Positions 6,171 to 8,177 of a stretch of 8,177 nucleotides of DNA are shown here, piece by piece. Position numbers and translations under genes: made by a program. A model generated the notes under the pieces. The model worked only from the letters and a program-made list of their open reading frames with translations, made no database searches and had not been told where the DNA came from. The DNA comes from UBA7672 sp041166025 (lineage in GTDB: Bacteria > Pseudomonadota > Alphaproteobacteria > Caulobacterales > Hyphomonadaceae), in NCBI GenBank assembly GCA_041166025.1, contig JBEAMJ010000003.1:1-8177 (forward strand). The letters run 5' to 3'. Numbering within the stretch: position 1 is the stretch's first letter; each line of letters starts with the position of its first letter.

Positions 6171-7189
6171 TGCACGCGCTCCAGGACATCGACGGCCGCC
6201 TGCGCGACGCGTTCATCAGCATGATCCCGGAACTGGGCATGCAGTGACAGGGGATCGACGGTCTCGCCCCTGCTCAGGGTGTGCGGATCGTAGCGCCAGG
6301 TTTCAATCAAGGCGTCAGCGGCCTCGATATCGTTGACGTTCTCGATGTCGTGCTTGCGGAAGAATTCCTGCCATCCCGTTGCGAGGATGGCGTAGGTCGG
6401 CCGCTCGGGCGGCGCCAGGTCCGTCAGATCGGCAAGCGCGGTTTCACCGGCGCGCAGCATAGCTGGACGCTCGCCTTTGAACCGGACGCCATGGACGCCG
6501 CGAACGGGCGTGCGCAGCAGCGTGCGGCTCATGTCGATCAGCGTCCGGCGATCCGCTGCATAGTGAAGGACCTTCTGACGGCCCCGCCATTCGACCCTGG
6601 CCAGATTGGCCTGCGCCAGCTGGTCGAAGGCTCGACCGATCGACATGGCGGCAAACTCCAGCGGCTCGGCCAGCAGGGTCGGCGTCAGCGGCGTGTCGTC
6701 GCCAAACAGGATATGATGGAACAGGACGAGCTGCGCGGCCGGCGACAGATGCTCGCCGCGTTTCTTTACGGGCGCCCGGAAATGGTCACGCAGGTCCATG
6801 GCCAGCTGCGGGATGTAGAGCTGGTTGCCGGGCACAATGAAAGCAACGCCCTGTGCGATCAGGCGGCTGCGGGTGGTCGCACTCATGGCGCCGGCGGCGT
6901 AGACGACGACGCCCTCGTATGTTGCTGCCACCAGGGCGACATGCTTGCTGATCTCGGCCGGGCTGACGTCGGCTTCTGCGCTTACCGCCATGATGAGGCA
7001 CGGCCGACGGGCTAGCGTGATGTGATAGAAGCGGTAGCGCTTGCCGATGAAGATCGGCAGGCCGGCCCCGCCGCCCCACGCCTCAAGCGTGACAGCAAGG
7101 TGCAGCGTGTCCGCCAGGTAGGTCCCGAGCGCAGCGGCAAAGGGATCGGTTGGGTTGGGTGTATCTAACATTGTTCCGGATACTAACAT
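6164..7189 (-). CDS. Winged-helix regulator, probable cognate antitoxin of the nucleotidyltransferase
   Basis: 341 residues from the ATG at 7189, but the in-frame ATG at 7171 (335 residues, MLDTPNPTD) is more likely, because the best promoter places its -10 box at 7180-7185, inside the longer frame. Residues about 40-140 form an alpha/beta N-terminal domain (GLPIFIGKRYRFYHI, VVVYAAGAMSATTRSRLIAQ, FIVPGNQLYIPQLAMDLR). A MarR-like winged helix follows at about 149-212 (LSPAAQLVLFHHI, SIGRAFDQLAQANLARVEWR). The C-terminal third is a mixed domain found in similar proteins. It overlaps the nucleotidyltransferase gene by 7 bp, with regulator first and enzyme second, as in AbiE- and SanaTA-type modules. 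Inferred role: repressor and antitoxin. The family is recognised by layout rather than a named domain. Confidence 0.72.
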   Translation of the reverse strand: MLVSGTMLDTPNPTDPFAAALGTYLADTLHLAVTLEAWGGGAGLPIFIGKRYRFYHITLARRPCLIMAVSAEADVSPAEISKHVALVAATYEGVVVYAAGAMSATTRSRLIAQGVAFIVPGNQLYIPQLAMDLRDHFRAPVKKRGEHLSPAAQLVLFHHILFGDDTPLTPTLLAEPLEFAAMSIGRAFDQLAQANLARVEWRGRQKVLHYAADRRTLIDMSRTLLRTPVRGVHGVRFKGERPAMLRAGETALADLTDLAPPERPTYAILATGWQEFFRKHDIENVNDIEAADALIETWRYDPHTLSRGETVDPLSLHAQFRDHADERVAQAAVDVLERVQW

Positions 7190-7208
7190 TGTCGATGTTA
7201 TTATTCAA
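7166..7208 (-). promoter_or_regulatory. Promoter with overlapping palindromic operator, likely leaderless start
   Basis: On the minus strand TTGAAT (7203-7208) and TAGTAT (7180-7185) are 17 bp apart, a good sigma70-type promoter. The spacer contains most of a perfect palindrome, TAACAT-TGTCG-ATGTTA (7184-7200). The element TAACATTGT occurs twice, at 7166-7174 and 7184-7192, 18 bp apart, bracketing the -10 box. A dimeric repressor bound here would block RNA polymerase, which fits autoregulation by the winged-helix protein. Initiation about seven bases after the -10 would fall within a few bases of the ATG at 7171, so the mRNA may be leaderless or nearly so. Confidence 0.55.
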
Positions 7209-7294
7209 TAAATACGTTACATTCTTGTTTTTACGATCTTTTGTAGAAGCTTCGTCTAGCCATTCGAAATGCCGGCCTGCGGGCGACTCGGGAC
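7201..7294. other. AT-rich spacer upstream of the winged-helix operon
   Basis: 7201-7255 is distinctly AT-rich compared with the rest of the window and includes the -35 box described above. 7256-7294 returns to high GC and leads into repeat copy C. No second gene, IS end or RNA gene is visible. Confidence 0.4.
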
Positions 7295-7386
7295 TGTGAA
7301 CAGGCGCCGATGGAGGACCCCTCTCATCATCGCGAAATCAATGGACTAGCGCGCCTATCGGCGCCGTGATCCCACACCGATTCGCA
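7295..7386 (-). repeat. MITE-like palindromic element, copy C (head-right)
   Basis: This 92-bp element differs from copy B at only five positions (a G/T, an A/C, a C/T, a G/A and an A/G) with no gaps, and has the same orientation. The internal arms GGCGCCGAT (7303-7311) and ATCGGCGCC (7357-7365) pair perfectly, so its transcript could fold. Its head abuts abiEii codon 28. On the minus strand it supplies codons 29-47 and the stop of the truncated gene. Confidence 0.85.
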
Positions 7387-7470
7387 GGCATTCTCGTCGC
7401 GCTGGCGCGCATAGTCCGTCAGGCGCGCGCTTGCCCATGCCCCGACATTTTTCAGGGGTGGCCGCGTCAT
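7327..7470 (-). pseudogene. abiEii: abiEii toxin gene, truncated after 28 codons
   Basis: The ATG at 7470-7468 overlaps the abiEi stop (ATGA), the normal AbiE arrangement. The first 28 residues (MTRPPLKNVGAWASARLTDY, then ARQRDENA) resemble the N-terminus of AbiEii nucleotidyltransferase toxins, which commonly open with a P-x-K-N motif followed by an A-x-x-x-x-R-L helix and run to roughly 300 residues. The repeat then supplies CESVWDHGADRRASPLISR and TGA, giving 47 codons. The GG and DxD catalytic motifs are absent, so no toxin activity is possible. No later abiEii sequence is seen on the far side of the repeat. The short native segment makes the family call likely but not certain; the abiEi context supports it strongly. 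Confidence 0.7.
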
Positions 7471-8072
7471 GGGAAGTTTTCCAGATAAGGACGCATGACG
7501 CTGCCGACGCGGTTGGCTACGGCGAACCGCCAGATCGCGTCGGTCGTGGCGCGCTTGCGACGCAGCACATCGCGCAGCGCTTCAAGCGCGACATCGAGGC
7601 CGATCTTGGAGCGATGTTTGAAGCAATCCGCCACGGTCTTGGCAGGCGTGGTGATCGGTACCGAGACGCCGTCGATGCGGTGATGCTTGATACCGCCCGT
7701 GAGAGCCTGCCCACTCGCGCGGATGATCCTGAGCCGCACGGGTGGCTTGGTCGGCGCCCAGGCTTTTGACGGCATCAGCATCCACACGGCATGAGGCGTC
7801 TGGGTGGTCAGCTCGTGGAACTGGAGCGCTGAGAGAAGCGCGATCACACCCGATGGCGCTGCTTTGGCAGCTTCCGCCAGGCTATGTGCTTCGGATAGAT
7901 CCGCGTCGGCGAGTTGGTAGAGGCCGCGCGACGGCTGGGTGAGTATTCCCTTGTTCACCAGCCGGCGGAGGGTGACGCGCGGTACGCCCTTGGCGCCGAA
8001 CTCGCGGGCGCGCGCGACGCCTTGCGCATTGGCAAGGGCAAGCGCGCGGTCTTTGTGCGAACGAACGGTCAT
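7467..8072 (-). CDS. abiEi: AbiEi-family type IV antitoxin/repressor (toxin partner lost)
   Basis: 201 residues, within the usual AbiEi range. An N-terminal winged helix spans about residues 15-55 (VARAREFGAKGVPRVTLRRL, then VNKGILTQPSRGLYQL). The rest is the AbiEi antitoxin region, including SGVIALLSALQFHELTTQTP and the segment GVSVPITTPAKTVADCFKHR. Family knowledge: AbiEi represses its own operon through the N-terminal domain and, by a type IV mechanism, neutralises AbiEii without binding it directly. The frame is intact and the operator is well preserved, although the toxin gene is broken. The orphan could still act as a repressor or protect against a related incoming AbiEii. It starts at ATG 8072, a few bases after a plausible -10 box, so translation may be leaderless. 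Confidence 0.85.
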   Translation of the reverse strand: MTVRSHKDRALALANAQGVARAREFGAKGVPRVTLRRLVNKGILTQPSRGLYQLADADLSEAHSLAEAAKAAPSGVIALLSALQFHELTTQTPHAVWMLMPSKAWAPTKPPVRLRIIRASGQALTGGIKHHRIDGVSVPITTPAKTVADCFKHRSKIGLDVALEALRDVLRRKRATTDAIWRFAVANRVGSVMRPYLENFP

Positions 8073-8077
8073 GCCCC

Positions 8078-8125
8078 ATGTTACAATTTCTAGGTACTTT
8101 CGTCCAAGTACCTTGATTTTGTAAC
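8078..8125 (-). promoter_or_regulatory. abiEi promoter and nested 46-bp palindromic operator
   Basis: Two inverted repeats are nested with perfect symmetry. Outer arms GTTACAA (8080-8086) and TTGTAAC (8119-8125) enclose 5-bp spacers. Inner arms AGGTACTT (8092-8099) and AAGTACCT (8106-8113) flank a 6-bp centre. On the minus strand TTGGAC (8102-8107), an 18-bp spacer and TAACAT (8078-8083) form a plausible promoter inside the palindrome, putting the transcript start at or near the ATG at 8072. Studied AbiE systems are autorepressed by AbiEi binding two inverted repeats in the promoter, which matches this layout. The final 52 bases of the window (8126-8177) show nothing recognisable. Confidence 0.65.
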
Positions 8126-8177
8126 GCTTGAGAAACCACCCCGGCGCCCTCCAAAGGGCATGCCGGCTGCTCGCGTC

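Noticed and set aside
6281..7015. 244-residue open frame on the plus strand, and similar long frames opposite ARPP-1, HipA and the NTase gene
   Set aside because: They lie antisense to genes with clear domains, have no ribosome-binding site, and have Arg/Gly/Pro-rich translations typical of antisense frames in GC-rich DNA.
2549..7386. The three repeats as integron attC sites of gene cassettes
   Set aside because: Size and palindromy fit, and the flanking genes are TA-like, but the copies show no convincing RYYYAAC/GTTRRRY core pair, they lie in mixed orientations, and they abut truncated genes instead of following intact ones. No integron integrase is present.
1..8177. CRISPR array, tRNA or rRNA genes, integrase or phage structural genes
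   Set aside because: No regularly spaced short repeats, cloverleaf-like segments, rRNA motifs, or integrase or capsid signatures were seen on either strand.

Overview
The window looks like a chromosomal accessory (defence and toxin-antitoxin) region of a GC-rich alphaproteobacterium. This rests on base composition and on the style of the IS66 TnpC fragment and of the WYL, HipA and ARPP-1 proteins; no rRNA, tRNA or housekeeping gene is present, so genus is not assignable. Most genes are regulators, toxin-antitoxin (TA) modules, or broken remains of defence genes and transposons.

Layout. (1) 1-1318, minus strand: a two-gene unit of an ARPP-1 family protein and a vWA (MIDAS) protein that runs off the left edge. 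(2) 1479-2602, plus strand: a BrxR/CapW-like WYL regulator, translationally coupled (ATGA) to an mrr gene that breaks after about 35 codons. (3) 2655-4276, minus strand: a complete hipBA module. (4) 4509-5280: debris, comprising an IS66 tnpC fragment, an 88-codon hypothetical gene with its own promoter, and a 78-bp fragment of a second, divergent WYL gene. (5) 5418-7171/7189, minus strand: a winged-helix regulator overlapping a nucleotidyltransferase gene, a TA-like pair with a promoter/operator and possibly leaderless translation. (6) 7327-8072, minus strand: an intact abiEi antitoxin gene coupled to an abiEii toxin gene that breaks after 28 codons. A 46-bp nested palindromic operator lies upstream of abiEi.

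The unifying feature is a 91-92 bp repeat with 12-bp imperfect inverted ends (TGTGAAnnGGCG / CGCCnnTTCACA), present three times (2549-2639, 4417-4508, 7295-7386). It resembles a non-autonomous, MITE-like palindromic element. One end, called the head here, abuts a broken gene in all three copies: mrr, tnpC and abiEii. In mrr and abiEii the element begins on a codon boundary in the same frame and supplies a similar 17-19 residue tail and the stop codon. Two copies lie in inverted orientation around hipBA, giving a 1,960-bp segment with perfect 19-bp inverted ends. Two lie as direct repeats (87/92 identical) around the IS66 debris and the nucleotidyltransferase operon.

Interpretation (inference): a mosaic defence island was shuffled by this element. 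Two effectors (Mrr nuclease, AbiEii toxin) were destroyed while their regulators (WYL, AbiEi) kept intact reading frames. hipBA and the winged-helix/nucleotidyltransferase pair remain potentially functional, and the vWA/ARPP-1 unit is a candidate conflict system whose remaining genes lie beyond the left edge.
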